From the NCBI RefSeq assembly GCF_032823475.1, contig NZ_CP127915.1:496001-560000 (forward strand): 64,000 nt of DNA, given 5' to 3'. This DNA is from Acinetobacter sp. SAAs474. GTDB lineage: Bacteria; Pseudomonadota; Gammaproteobacteria; Pseudomonadales; Moraxellaceae. The notes beneath the pieces were generated by a model. That model was not told where the DNA came from and did no database searches. It saw nothing but the letters and a program-made list of their open reading frames with translations. A program made the position numbers and the translations under genes. Positions 39,884 to 49,529 of the stretch are shown here, piece after piece (position 1 is the stretch's first letter; each line of letters begins with the position of its first letter).

Positions 39884-39938
39884 CAAAAAGTAAGCTTAAA
39901 AATAATGGTATTTTTTTTACTGCTCGAGGCAAATAGCT

Positions 39939-40319
39939 ATGCAAGGACAGGTTTTTTCAGCGGATTGTCCATCACGAAAAATTTTAATGGATTTAACCAA
40001 TCGTTGGAGTGTACTGATTTTAGTTGCCTTACGTGAGCAACGTTTACGCTTTAGTGAGTTAAGGAATACCATCGATGGGATTAGTGAGAAAATGCTGGCA
40101 CAAACTCTAAAAACACTTGAACAAGACGGTTTTATTCAGCGCACTGACTATGCTGAAATACCACCTCGTGTTGACTACCAATTAACCCATTTTGGTCAAG
40201 AAGTTTCTAGCCGATTCTTTGATCTCACCACTTGGCTAGAAAGTCAGTTACCTAATTTATTAAATCAACAACAGCAGAACATCATGGAGCATGATCGCTC
40301 ATCAATCCCATCAAAATAA
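39939..40319 (+). CDS. HxlR-family transcriptional regulator
   Basis: A 126-residue winged-helix regulator of the HxlR (DUF24) family: CPSRKILMDLTNRWSVLILV, ALREQRLRFSELRNTIDGIS and EKMLAQTLKTLEQDGFIQRT are the family core. Cys10 sits just before helix 1, where related regulators (QorR, YodB, HypR) carry a redox-sensing cysteine. It is the only Cys in the protein, so a redox switch through dimer cross-linking or electrophile binding is possible. It is divergent from qorB, which it probably represses together with itself. Confidence 0.88.
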   Translation: MQGQVFSADCPSRKILMDLTNRWSVLILVALREQRLRFSELRNTIDGISEKMLAQTLKTLEQDGFIQRTDYAEIPPRVDYQLTHFGQEVSSRFFDLTTWLESQLPNLLNQQQQNIMEHDRSSIPSK

Positions 40320-40351
40320 ATTGAATTGACCGCGGGTGATTATGCTTGGAC

Positions 40352-41521
40352 TTAAGGTTTATGATGCAATAACAACTCTGCGACATGTTGTAAATAAACA
40401 TCATCTTTCATTTCATAAGGTAATGGATAAACTTGATTAGGCTCAATACCAATCCCTTCAATTTCCTTTCCTGATGGCGTGTAATAATGTGAAACTGTCA
40501 TTTGTAATGCAGAATCATCAGATAATGGAAATAGTTTCTGTACCACACCTTTACCATAACTTTTTTCACCAATCACCCAAGCACGCTGGTGTTCTTTTAA
40601 TGCTGCGGTAAATACTTCTGCAGCAGATGCCGAACGATGATTAATCAGTATTCCAAGTTTTAACTGATCAAATTCAAAACTGGGCAATGCTTGAAACTGT
40701 TGATCGCTTTCCGAGCGACTTTTGGTTGAAACAATCACACCTTGATCTAAAAATAAATCGGCTGATTCAACTGCCGCAGACAATAAACCACCGGGGTTAT
40801 TTCTTAAATCGATTAATACTGCCTTAATACCACTACTTTGATACTGCTCAATTAAGTTTTTAATTTCACTTGCAGTACTCTGCTGAAATACTCGAATTTT
40901 TAATACCAATACATGATTGGATAAAAGCTGTGCTTGAATATCTGTTTCTATTTTTTTATTCCGTACCAATGTCATCGGTTGACTACGATCATTGAATTGA
41001 ATACTCAAAGTACTCCCGATGGCACCTGATAAAAGATTGTTGACTTGACTTGGATTTAATTTAAGCAGTTCTTGATCATCAATCTTAAAGACACTCATAC
41101 CATTACGCAGACCTTGCTTATAGGAATCACTGCCGGATTTTAGTGCTTGAACCAACCATTGACGGGTCGCAGTATTATAGATGAGTTCAAAATCTACAGA
41201 AGCAATATCACCTTCTGTATATTGGACTAACTGTTTATATTCTTCAGGTGTCAAATAACGTGAGTAACGATCTAAACCACCAACGAGCCCTTGAATTGCC
41301 TGTTGAAAAAGTTGATCATCATTTTTATCTTTTACATAATTATCTTTAACCAGACTATAAATCCGAACGAATTTCTGAATGGACTCTACAGGAACTTCAC
41401 CTGTATTTGTTTCAATATCATCATCTAAATCCAAAGGATTCACAGGTGGCCGCGCAGCACAAGCTGAGAGGCTCACACACAATAATATCATTGCGAATAT
41501 CATATTTTTGTGTGGAGCCAT
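40352..41521 (-). CDS. ctpA: C-terminal processing protease (S41), predicted lipoprotein
   Basis: A 389-residue S41-family protease. The signal peptide ends in the lipobox LSAC (Cys21), predicting a lipid-anchored periplasmic enzyme. The protease core shows LIDLRNNPGGLLSAAVESAD, the nucleophile Ser299 in HRSASAAEVF and the general base Lys324 in GEKSYGKGVVQK. A degenerate PDZ domain (about 100-185) precedes it, without a strong GxG-type loop. It follows gpmI after 17 bp, so the two are probably co-transcribed. Substrates are unknown. The symbol is given by family. Confidence 0.88.
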   Translation of the reverse strand: MAPHKNMIFAMILLCVSLSACAARPPVNPLDLDDDIETNTGEVPVESIQKFVRIYSLVKDNYVKDKNDDQLFQQAIQGLVGGLDRYSRYLTPEEYKQLVQYTEGDIASVDFELIYNTATRQWLVQALKSGSDSYKQGLRNGMSVFKIDDQELLKLNPSQVNNLLSGAIGSTLSIQFNDRSQPMTLVRNKKIETDIQAQLLSNHVLVLKIRVFQQSTASEIKNLIEQYQSSGIKAVLIDLRNNPGGLLSAAVESADLFLDQGVIVSTKSRSESDQQFQALPSFEFDQLKLGILINHRSASAAEVFTAALKEHQRAWVIGEKSYGKGVVQKLFPLSDDSALQMTVSHYYTPSGKEIEGIGIEPNQVYPLPYEMKDDVYLQHVAELLLHHKP

Positions 41522-41538
41522 AGCGTTACCTTTTCTAA

Positions 41539-43086
41539 CTAGGGGGTAAGGGTAATGATATTTCTACCCTTCATATCTTCAGGAATAGCCAACTGCATCA
41601 GATTTAAAAGTGTGGGAGCAACATCTGCCAGCACTCCATCTTCGGCAATGACGGCCTGTGTTGGACCTACATAAATAAATGGCACAAGCTCTGTGGTATG
41701 TTGAGTATGAACTTGCCCACTTTCATAATCTTGCATTTGTTCAACATTACCATGATCTGCAGTGATAATCATATGGCCTTTTTGTGCCATTACAGCGTCA
41801 TAAACACGGCCTAAACAACGATCAACGGCCTCAACGGCTTTTACGGCTGCATCAAATACACCAGTATGGCCAACCATATCGCCATTGGCAAAATTCACCA
41901 CCAATAAGTCAAATTCTCCAGATTGAATCGCGGCAACAAGTTCATCGGTTACTTCGAAGGCACTCATTTCTGGCTTTAAATCATAAGTTGCTACATTTGG
42001 TGATGGAATTAAAATACGTTTTTCACCAGGATATTCTTCTTCGCGACCACCACTAAAGAAAAAAGTCACATGTGCATATTTTTCAGTTTCCGCAATACGC
42101 AACTGGGTTTTGCCTAGCTTAGATAAATACTCGCCAATTGAATTTTTTAATTCTTCTGGCATATAGGCAACAGGTGCATCAATAGTGGCTTGATAGCGCG
42201 TTAACATCACGTATTTGGCTAATTGCGGCACAACTTTACGGCTAAAACCAGTAAATTCTTTTTCAACAAATGCTTTGGTTAATTCGCGTGCACGATCTGC
42301 GCGAAAATTCATAAAGACAACACTATCACCATCTTGAATCGTCGCTGGCTCACCAATACGTGTTGCTTGTATAAATTCATCACTTTCACCTGCTGCATAT
42401 GCCAAAGCCAATGCTTCATGAGCAGAGTCTGCATTACGAACCGCTTGGCCTTCAGTTAAAAGCTTATAGGCTTGTTCAACACGATCCCAACGATTATCCC
42501 GATCCATGGCAAAATAACGCCCAATCATGGTAGCAATTCGGCCCTGTCCTGGATATTGCGCAAATAATGCATCGAGTTTGGCTAATGAAGGTTCTGCACT
42601 TTTCGGTGGTGTATCGCGGCCATCTAAAAAAGCATGTAAATAAACTTGAGCCCCACGCTTCAATGCAAGCTCGGCCATTGCCACGATATGATCTTCATGC
42701 GAGTGTACACCGCCTTCAGACAGTAATCCCATAATATGGACTGCACCATGTGCAGCTTTTGCTTGTTCCACAGCATCAATCAATACTTGATGCTCAAAAA
42801 AAGCGCCACTACGAATGTCTTTGGTAATACGGGTGAAATCTTGGTATAAAACACGCCCAGCACCTAGATTCATATGTCCAACTTCAGAGTTACCCATTTG
42901 CCCAGCAGGTAAACCAACGTCTTCACCAGAACCAGAAATTAGGCCATGCGGATGTTTTTCCTGTATTGCAGTCAAATTCGGGCGTTTTGCTGCCAGAAAA
43001 GCATTATCTTTTTCATCAACACGGTGTCCCACACCATCCATAATTACTAATACGTGAGGGACTTTACCAGCATGTGCATCCGTCAT
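41539..43086 (-). CDS. gpmI: 2,3-bisphosphoglycerate-independent phosphoglycerate mutase
   Basis: A 515-residue alkaline-phosphatase-fold mutase that interconverts 3- and 2-phosphoglycerate in glycolysis and gluconeogenesis. The two-metal site is seen in LVIMDGVG, the phospho-serine Ser67 in [30 protein letters not shown] in the transferase domain, and [13 protein letters not shown] with [13 protein letters not shown] near the C-terminus. Length is normal for the family. It lies upstream of the ctp protease. No gene was found in the 253 bp upstream of it. Confidence 0.96.
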   Translation of the reverse strand: MTDAHAGKVPHVLVIMDGVGHRVDEKDNAFLAAKRPNLTAIQEKHPHGLISGSGEDVGLPAGQMGNSEVGHMNLGAGRVLYQDFTRITKDIRSGAFFEHQVLIDAVEQAKAAHGAVHIMGLLSEGGVHSHEDHIVAMAELALKRGAQVYLHAFLDGRDTPPKSAEPSLAKLDALFAQYPGQGRIATMIGRYFAMDRDNRWDRVEQAYKLLTEGQAVRNADSAHEALALAYAAGESDEFIQATRIGEPATIQDGDSVVFMNFRADRARELTKAFVEKEFTGFSRKVVPQLAKYVMLTRYQATIDAPVAYMPEELKNSIGEYLSKLGKTQLRIAETEKYAHVTFFFSGGREEEYPGEKRILIPSPNVATYDLKPEMSAFEVTDELVAAIQSGEFDLLVVNFANGDMVGHTGVFDAAVKAVEAVDRCLGRVYDAVMAQKGHMIITADHGNVEQMQDYESGQVHTQHTTELVPFIYVGPTQAVIAEDGVLADVAPTLLNLMQLAIPEDMKGRNIITLTP

Positions 43087-43339
43087 GACATTTACTCTTT
43101 ATGTTTACAAAATCATCAATATATCTTACCGAATTTTCGGTAAGGACTCTATGTTAAGCATAGGGTTAAAGACTCATCGATATTGTTTTGTTCATCTAGC
43201 GATAAATCAAGCAGAATAATTGCCACTATATTTCACCGTAGATTACTGATATTACTCATATATTAAAAATGATAAAAGATAATCAAATCTCGATTGAGTC
43301 GTTAACGCTACGCAGGATAGTTAAAATCATCGATCGTTT

Positions 43340-44410
43340 CTATCTGGCTTTATGCAGTAAATATCCACCAATCATAAAAATCACGACAATCGGTAAAAAT
43401 ACAAACCAGAACGGTGATGGTGCATATACTAAACTTGCATAACCAAAGAAATCTTGAAGATAGTAAAAGCCCAAACCCGTAAATAAAGCAATGACTAAAC
43501 GAAATCCCATCGATTGTTGACGTAAGGGACCAAAAATAAAAGAACAGGCGATCACAACCAGCGCAATCAAAGAAAATGGTGCAGCCACTTTACGCCAAAA
43601 TGCCAACTGATAAGTCTTAGGTACCTGACTATATTCCTGCATATAACTGGTAATACTGACCAACTGGCTCGGTGATAACTCATCAGGATCAACGGTAACC
43701 ATATGCACATATTTTGGCTGTAAGGCTAATGCCAAAGGTAATGTTGCATAAGCCGTCACTGTGGCATTACCGTTGGTTAAAATATCCATCTGTTTCACGG
43801 CATTTAAATCCCAACGACCATTTTCTACAAAATGACCTCGTGCTGCAGTCATATTTGATCTAAGATTATACTGATCATCTAAATCGATCACTTCAATATT
43901 ACTTAATTGACCTTGAGCATTGGCGTAATCAATATAAATAAAGCGTTGGCCTTCACGTGACCAATAACCTTGAACTGTACCAAGCTCGGCCACAGTACGA
44001 TGTTTTTTAACATTTTTTGCTTGCTGATTGGTATAAGGTATAACCCATTCACTTAACATAAAAGAAAATACGACCAAGATCAGCGCAGATCGAATCACCC
44101 ATCCAACAATACGCCATAGGCTAATACCTGAGGCACGCATCACAATCAGCTCACTATTGGATGCCAAAGTCCCTAGACCCAAAACCGCACCAATTAATGC
44201 TGAAATTGGTAAAATTTCATTAAGATATTTGGGTGCATTCCACAGTACATATTTTAATGCTTCCCATGCACCATAATGATCTTCAAGTGAACCCAGCTCA
44301 CCTAAATAACTAAACAGTACTTGTAAGCCAGATAAAACCAAAGTGGTTCCTAACATTGCAAGTGCGGTCGTTTTCGTTACATGTTTTGCAACAATTCGAC
44401 GAGCCAACAT
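43340..44410 (-). CDS. lptG: LPS export permease LptG
   Basis: A 356-residue YjgP/YjgQ-family permease with six membrane segments and a periplasmic beta-jellyroll domain (about 130-265). With LptF and the LptB ATPase it extracts lipopolysaccharide or lipooligosaccharide from the inner membrane. The N-terminal block MLARRIVAKHVTKTTALAML and SNSELIVMRASGISLWRIVG, the coupling-helix region, are clear. It starts 2 bp after lptF. The pair matches the usual lptF-lptG order, divergent from pepA. Confidence 0.94.
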   Translation of the reverse strand: MLARRIVAKHVTKTTALAMLGTTLVLSGLQVLFSYLGELGSLEDHYGAWEALKYVLWNAPKYLNEILPISALIGAVLGLGTLASNSELIVMRASGISLWRIVGWVIRSALILVVFSFMLSEWVIPYTNQQAKNVKKHRTVAELGTVQGYWSREGQRFIYIDYANAQGQLSNIEVIDLDDQYNLRSNMTAARGHFVENGRWDLNAVKQMDILTNGNATVTAYATLPLALALQPKYVHMVTVDPDELSPSQLVSITSYMQEYSQVPKTYQLAFWRKVAAPFSLIALVVIACSFIFGPLRQQSMGFRLVIALFTGLGFYYLQDFFGYASLVYAPSPFWFVFLPIVVIFMIGGYLLHKAR

Positions 44411-44412
44411 AA

Positions 44413-45513
44413 TTAAGACCTCACTTGCTTATTTGGATTTTTAAATTTTGCCGTCAACTTTTGTTTTCGTGCAAACAAAGCAGCAAAAAGACTATAAATC
44501 AGTAATATTACGGGATATGTCCAAGCCCCTACTTCATCTTTACTAATCCGTGTTTTCAATGCCATCAGAATCACAATCAAACTGGCAAAGATCAGTAATG
44601 AAGGAAAAAGTTTTAAATAACGCCCTTGACGCGGACTGACTTCAGAAAGTGCGACTGCCAAAAACAACGCCACAAAGATAGAAAAAGGAACAAAAACGCG
44701 CCACCATAATTCACTGGCAACAACGGGATTATGCCGATTTTGCCATAATTGTGATGTCGGTAATGCAGTAACTTCATCGGTAACAAATTCAGCTTTTTTA
44801 TTATTTTCTAACCGTAATCGGTAGCTTTCAAATTCAATATGCGTATATTTGGGACTACCTGGAAATATGGCGTAGCGTCGACCTTGACTTAAATCCACCA
44901 CGCTGGCAGTATCATTAGGCATATCAATACGCTTAGCTTCTTTCGCCATGATGATCACATCGGGCTTGTCTGCTGTTTGTGCGCGTTGATAAACAAAAAT
45001 ATCTTTGAGATTTTGCCGGTCTTCAGATAAATCACCTGCATAGATGGTATAAGGACCTGATGAGATAAACTCTCTCGGTCGAACCAAATCAAATCCTGAA
45101 CGTACGGCTTGTATCGAGGTTAATTCCTCATATTTACGCAAGCCCCATGGTGATGCCCAGAACATCAAAAATGCTTGTAATACAAGAAATACCACTGTTA
45201 ACGGTACTAATAACTTTGCTAAATATTGACGACTAATACCACTACTGTTAAGTACTGCCATTTCATGGTCAACATATAAACGGCCAAACACCAACATTAA
45301 GGCAATAAAAAATCCTAATGGTAAAATGAGCGTTAGAAATTCTGGTAAGCGATAGCCAATGATACTAAATAAGATACTAACATCAAGTCGGCCCTGTGCT
45401 GCAACGCCAAAATACTTGATCAGACGACCACCCATCATAATCAACGTCAATAAGGCGATGACTACTAATGATGTCGAAACCACTTGTTTGACCAGATAAC
45501 GCCGAATAATCAA
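44413..45513 (-). CDS. lptF: LPS export permease LptF
   Basis: A 366-residue partner of LptG with the same fold: MIIRRYLVKQVVSTSLVVIA, LYVDHEMAVLNSSGISRQYL (coupling helix) and a periplasmic jellyroll. The start codon is TTG at 45513, supported by GGAAG about 7 nt upstream and by the normal family N-terminus, which leaves no room for a later start. It is divergent from pepA across 150 bp, an arrangement common in gamma-proteobacteria. Confidence 0.94.
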   Translation of the reverse strand: MIIRRYLVKQVVSTSLVVIALLTLIMMGGRLIKYFGVAAQGRLDVSILFSIIGYRLPEFLTLILPLGFFIALMLVFGRLYVDHEMAVLNSSGISRQYLAKLLVPLTVVFLVLQAFLMFWASPWGLRKYEELTSIQAVRSGFDLVRPREFISSGPYTIYAGDLSEDRQNLKDIFVYQRAQTADKPDVIIMAKEAKRIDMPNDTASVVDLSQGRRYAIFPGSPKYTHIEFESYRLRLENNKKAEFVTDEVTALPTSQLWQNRHNPVVASELWWRVFVPFSIFVALFLAVALSEVSPRQGRYLKLFPSLLIFASLIVILMALKTRISKDEVGAWTYPVILLIYSLFAALFARKQKLTAKFKNPNKQVRS

Positions 45514-45663
45514 ATTGAATCTTCCAAAAATGGGATGAAAAAACTATCACTAGTTTACCCTAAAGTTGAAAATATAGAACTATACTGATGTTGAAGATTG
45601 AAACTGATTTTATAAAAATGTTTCAATGAAACTTAAATTGATATAAGGTCCAAGATCCAGCAT

Positions 45664-47115
45664 ATGAAACTTACGCTTACATCTGCAGCTCAAAGCTCGC
45701 TGCACCACGGTCAGCCGATATTTATCATCACTGATTCTGCACAAATAAATCATGTTGCAACACGTTATGCAATTGATCATCTTGAAAACTTAGTAGAATC
45801 AACACAATTTCAAGCCAGCTTAAATGACACTTTGCCATTACTTCAATGCATCGATAATCATTGCAATAGTATGCTGATTGGTATGGGAAAAGTTGATGAG
45901 TTATCAGCGACTCAAGTGGCTAAAATTGCCCAAACAATTATTCAGGCAGCTCAAAAAAAATTTAAGCATATTCACATTGATATCAATGCTCTCCCTGCTG
46001 AGCTACACTATATTTTCGCACTAAGTTTGACTCAAGCAGCCTATGGATTCGATGAGTATAAATCAAAGAAAAATCAGTTTATTCTTGAAAATATCCACTT
46101 TATTACTGAACAAAGCACATTAACACAATCACAACTTGATTTAATTGAAGCGATCCAATCTGGGCAAAATCTGGCACGTGATCTCGGCAATCAACCTGGC
46201 AATATTTGTTTTCCAGAATACCTAGCGGCACAAGCACAAGCCTTGGCAGCAGAATATCCAGATTTACTCACAGTGACTGTACTTGAAGAACAACAACTTG
46301 CCAATTTAGGTATGGGTGCATTTTTAGCAGTGAGTCAAGGTTCTGATCGTCCTGGACGTATAATTATCCTTGAATATCATTCAGATCGTACAGAAGATCC
46401 AGTCGTTCTGGTCGGTAAAGGGATTACTTTTGATACCGGAGGCATTTCATTAAAACCTGGTTTAGGGATGGATGAAATGAAGTTTGATATGTGTGGAGCG
46501 GCTTCTGTACTCGGTACAATACGTACATTATGTGAAGCACGTTTAGCGATTCATGTGGTCGGTGCGATTGCAGCAGCAGAAAACATGCCGTCGGCTAAAG
46601 CGACTCGTCCAGGTGATATCGTCACCACAATGAGTGGACAAACTGTCGAAATTTTAAATACAGATGCTGAAGGGCGTTTAGTGTTATGCGATACCCTCAC
46701 CTATGTTAAACGCTTTAATCCTGCACTGGTTATTGATATTGCAACACTGACAGGTGCATGTGTAGTTGCACTGGGTTCAGTATTAACCGGCATGTTTACA
46801 CCAGATGATGAATTAGCTACAGACTTAACAACTGCAGGCAAAATTAGTTTTGATCGTGTATGGCGCATGCCTGTCCTTGAGGATTATCAAGAACAGTTAA
46901 ACTCGCCTATTGCAGATATTGCCAATATTGGTGGTCCCAAAGCTGGTGCTGTCACAGCCGCGTGTTTCTTACAACGTTTTACCCGTGACTATCGCTGGGC
47001 ACATCTAGATATCGCAGGAACAGCTTGGAATTCAGGCAACCATAAAGGTGCGACTGGTCGTCCCGTTCCACTATTGGTCCAGTTTTTAGCCAACCGTGTA
47101 AATCTTGATGACTAA
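45664..47115 (+). CDS. pepA: Leucyl aminopeptidase (M17)
   Basis: A 483-residue cytosolic zinc/manganese aminopeptidase. The metal-binding and catalytic blocks are VGKGITFDTGGISLKPG, MDEMKFDMCGAASVLG and the signature NTDAEGRLVL, with IATLTGACVVALG. The enterobacterial orthologue also works as an accessory protein in Xer recombination, a role not shown here. It overlaps holC by 8 bp. Length is normal. Confidence 0.96.
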   Translation: MKLTLTSAAQSSLHHGQPIFIITDSAQINHVATRYAIDHLENLVESTQFQASLNDTLPLLQCIDNHCNSMLIGMGKVDELSATQVAKIAQTIIQAAQKKFKHIHIDINALPAELHYIFALSLTQAAYGFDEYKSKKNQFILENIHFITEQSTLTQSQLDLIEAIQSGQNLARDLGNQPGNICFPEYLAAQAQALAAEYPDLLTVTVLEEQQLANLGMGAFLAVSQGSDRPGRIIILEYHSDRTEDPVVLVGKGITFDTGGISLKPGLGMDEMKFDMCGAASVLGTIRTLCEARLAIHVVGAIAAAENMPSAKATRPGDIVTTMSGQTVEILNTDAEGRLVLCDTLTYVKRFNPALVIDIATLTGACVVALGSVLTGMFTPDDELATDLTTAGKISFDRVWRMPVLEDYQEQLNSPIADIANIGGPKAGAVTAACFLQRFTRDYRWAHLDIAGTAWNSGNHKGATGRPVPLLVQFLANRVNLDD

Positions 47116-47518
47116 AATCAACTTTTATCTATTTGAAAAAAGCCCTGAACGGCAAGTACTTGCAACTTGCCGTTTATGTCGGAAAATTCTTCGACAAGAG
47201 GCACAAAGAATTTGGCTATGGTGTGAAGACTCAAATACACAACAGGATTTAGATACTCAATTATGGTCATTTGATCCAAGTAGCTTTATTGGGCATGGCA
47301 TTGATCGCAGTCAGGATCCAGTGTGTATTTCAGCGACATTACCCGAAGAAAGTGATTGGATTATCATTAATTTTAACAAGCAGCCACTTGAACAATTCAG
47401 TAAATTTAGTCACATTATTGAGATTATTGAAAATCACGATATTGCCAAAGCATTGGGACGTGAAAAATTTAAATATTATCGTAAGCTAGGCCTTCAGCCT
47501 AAAACATATAAGTTATAG
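47108..47518 (+). CDS. holC: DNA polymerase III chi subunit
   Basis: A 136-residue HolC, which links the clamp loader to single-strand-binding protein. The N-terminal KINFYLFEKSPERQVLATCR, WLWCEDSNTQQDLDTQLWSF and GHGIDRSQDPVCIS match the family. The start is the ATG at 47108, overlapping the pepA end by 8 bp. pepA-holC is a conserved pair, usually followed by valS, but here valS is replaced by an unknown coiled-coil protein. Confidence 0.9.
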   Translation: MTKINFYLFEKSPERQVLATCRLCRKILRQEAQRIWLWCEDSNTQQDLDTQLWSFDPSSFIGHGIDRSQDPVCISATLPEESDWIIINFNKQPLEQFSKFSHIIEIIENHDIAKALGREKFKYYRKLGLQPKTYKL

Positions 47519-47541
47519 TGATTCACTTAAGGAGATCTGCG

Positions 47542-48183
47542 GTGGCGTTAAATGTCGGACCCGATTTTAAACAGCGTTGGTTACAGGTACCTGAAGCTGT
47601 TCGTCAGGCATATCTTGAAGATTTCAAACGCATTTCTGATCTATTGAAACCAGAAACATCCTTAGATGACTGGATTGCTCATGATGATGAGCAACAACAA
47701 TATTCTCTGGATAAAATTGCAACTGCTTATGCAGAGCTTAAAGCCCACTTAATTCAAGAGGCGAAAATTCGTCATCAACGAATTTTAGAACAAAAATTAG
47801 CACAAAAACGTGCAGAACAGGCAGCCTATGCAGCTCAACTACAACAAGATGAAGTAATCAAATTTGCCAAAGAAACAGAAAAGTTAACTCAGCTTCGACA
47901 AAATTTAGATCAAGAAATTTGTCAATATACTGCACGCTATCAACAAAATCCTGAACAAACAACCACTGCAAACCAAGCCACGCAACTACTGAGTCAAGCT
48001 GAAATTCAGACACAACGTGAAAATCTAAAAATTCGTCTAGAATTGGAGGCTGATACGTTAATTGAGCAAGCCGTAACTATTTTTAGAGCTAAATTACATA
48101 GTGCTGCTCAAGAAGAAATAGAATATATTTTAAAAAGTGCTGACCAGATCATTGATACGAGCAATGAAAATCATCAATCATGA
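47542..48183 (+). CDS. Unknown coiled-coil protein after holC
   Basis: A 213-residue soluble protein, rich in Gln, Ala, Glu and Lys, with a strongly predicted coiled coil from about 65 to 200 (RILEQKLAQKRAEQAAYAAQ and others). It has no signal peptide, membrane segment or recognised domain. The start is GTG at 47542 with AAGGAG 7 nt upstream, 23 bp after holC. A GTG at 47518 would add eight residues but has no site. It appears to belong to the pepA-holC transcript. I do not recognise its function. Confidence 0.75.
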   Translation: MALNVGPDFKQRWLQVPEAVRQAYLEDFKRISDLLKPETSLDDWIAHDDEQQQYSLDKIATAYAELKAHLIQEAKIRHQRILEQKLAQKRAEQAAYAAQLQQDEVIKFAKETEKLTQLRQNLDQEICQYTARYQQNPEQTTTANQATQLLSQAEIQTQRENLKIRLELEADTLIEQAVTIFRAKLHSAAQEEIEYILKSADQIIDTSNENHQS

Positions 48184-48220
48184 AGATTATGCATTTCAGG
48201 TACCTTACACCCTAAAGGAC

Positions 48221-48766
48221 TTAAAAAACATCTGCAACTGCATATAGCGTATGCCCTACGCCATAACCAATGGCCAATAATAGACCAATCCAAATAAAAC
48301 CACCAATCACGTTATAAAAGGTAAAACTTGCCAGATTCATTTTTGCTGAGCCTGCTGCAAAAGGTGCAAAGGAACGTACAAAAGGAACAAAGCGTGCAAC
48401 GAGAATTGTTTTTCCGCCATGCTTTAAAAAATAGTTATTGGTTTTCACCATATATTCAGGCTTGAAATACCGTGTGTGCTTATTAAAATACTTAATGCCT
48501 AAAAAACTTCCCGTATAGTAATTCACGGTATAGCCTAAAATACTTGCTGTAATTAACGTAATGCCCATATAATGCAAATGAATCACATCTGTGGTAGAAC
48601 ATAATGCACCGATGGCGATAAGTAAGCTATCTCCTGGTAGAAAAAACATAAACACTGAACCTGTTTCAGCAAAAATTACCAGAAATAAAATGGCATAAAT
48701 CCATACTCCATAGTTTTCTAATAAGACGGGAAGCCATTGTTCAAGGTTCAATAAGAAATCAAGCAT
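48221..48766 (-). CDS. DedA-family membrane protein
   Basis: A 181-residue inner-membrane protein of the DedA/SNARE-associated family. The signature ETGSVFMFFLPGDSLLIAIG and LVARFVPFVRSFAPFAAG with its conserved Arg-rich ARFVPFVR motif are present. DedA proteins translocate lipids and support membrane potential and polymyxin tolerance in several bacteria, and the substrate here is not known. The ATG at 48766 (MLDFLLNLEQWLPVL) is preferred; the frame extends up to a GTG at 48802 without a good ribosome site. It is convergent with the holC transcript. Confidence 0.9.
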   Translation of the reverse strand: MLDFLLNLEQWLPVLLENYGVWIYAILFLVIFAETGSVFMFFLPGDSLLIAIGALCSTTDVIHLHYMGITLITASILGYTVNYYTGSFLGIKYFNKHTRYFKPEYMVKTNNYFLKHGGKTILVARFVPFVRSFAPFAAGSAKMNLASFTFYNVIGGFIWIGLLLAIGYGVGHTLYAVADVF

Positions 48767-48816
48767 ACTTTTGGTCCAAATCTTAAATTTTTCTCGAATC
48801 ACACGTGAATCATTGA

Positions 48817-48856
48817 TAAAAAATAAAATAGTCTGATCTATGCTCGACTATTTTAT
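48817..48856 (-). terminator. Terminator of the riboflavin operon
   Basis: An 11-bp perfect stem, ATAAAATAGTC at 48823-48833 and GACTATTTTAT at 48846-48856, with a 12-nt loop. On the minus strand it is followed by TTTTTTAT. It begins 10 bp after the ribE stop. Confidence 0.8.
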
Positions 48857-48866
48857 AAACTATCCT

Positions 48867-49529
48867 TTATTTTAAAAATCCATGTTCGGCCAAAAAGTCG
48901 ACACTGATTTTAGATGGTTGCGATATAGACTCTGCTGCCTTATCACCTAATAATAAACGTTCAATATATCGAGCAATAACATCAACTTCCAAATTTACTT
49001 TGCAACCTACTTGCCAGGTTGCAATATTCGTTCGTTCGGCAGTATGTGGAATGAGGTTAAGACTAAGAATATGACCACGCAAATGATTAATGGTAAGACT
49101 AATACCATCGACCGTGATGGAACCTTTTTCAGCAAGATATTTAGCAATTTCAACAGGTGCCGTAACTTCAAAATATAATGAACGTGCATCATGTCGAACC
49201 AATGTAATTTCACCAACAGCATCAACGTGACCACTCACAATATGACCACCAAAACGTGTTGTCGGTAACATCGCTTTTTCAATATTTACAAGCTGGCCAA
49301 TACGCCAATGTTCGAGTGTCGTTCTTTGTAGACTTTCTCTAGAAACATCTGCGCTATACCAGTTGTCACCCCAATCAATCACAGTTAAACAAATACCATT
49401 GGTTGCTATTGAATCTCCTAAATGTACATCGGACATATCAAGGTCAGTTTCAATGCGCAAACGGAGATCTCCTCCTAAATTTTGCAAGCTTTCGACCCGA
49501 CCAAGACTTTCAATAATGCCTGTAAACAT
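48867..49529 (-). CDS. ribE: Riboflavin synthase alpha chain
   Basis: A 220-residue riboflavin synthase, which dismutates 6,7-dimethyl-8-ribityllumazine to riboflavin. Two lumazine-binding repeats are visible: the first from MFTGIIESLGRVESL with GDSIATNGICLTVI, the second with GGHIVSGHVDAVG and KGSITVDGISLTIN. Length is normal. It lies 599 bp downstream of the methyltransferase gene, in the same direction as ribD. Whether it shares the ribD transcript is uncertain. The symbol ribE follows the usage for this family (ribC in E. coli). Confidence 0.95.
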   Translation of the reverse strand: MFTGIIESLGRVESLQNLGGDLRLRIETDLDMSDVHLGDSIATNGICLTVIDWGDNWYSADVSRESLQRTTLEHWRIGQLVNIEKAMLPTTRFGGHIVSGHVDAVGEITLVRHDARSLYFEVTAPVEIAKYLAEKGSITVDGISLTINHLRGHILSLNLIPHTAERTNIATWQVGCKVNLEVDVIARYIERLLLGDKAAESISQPSKISVDFLAEHGFLK

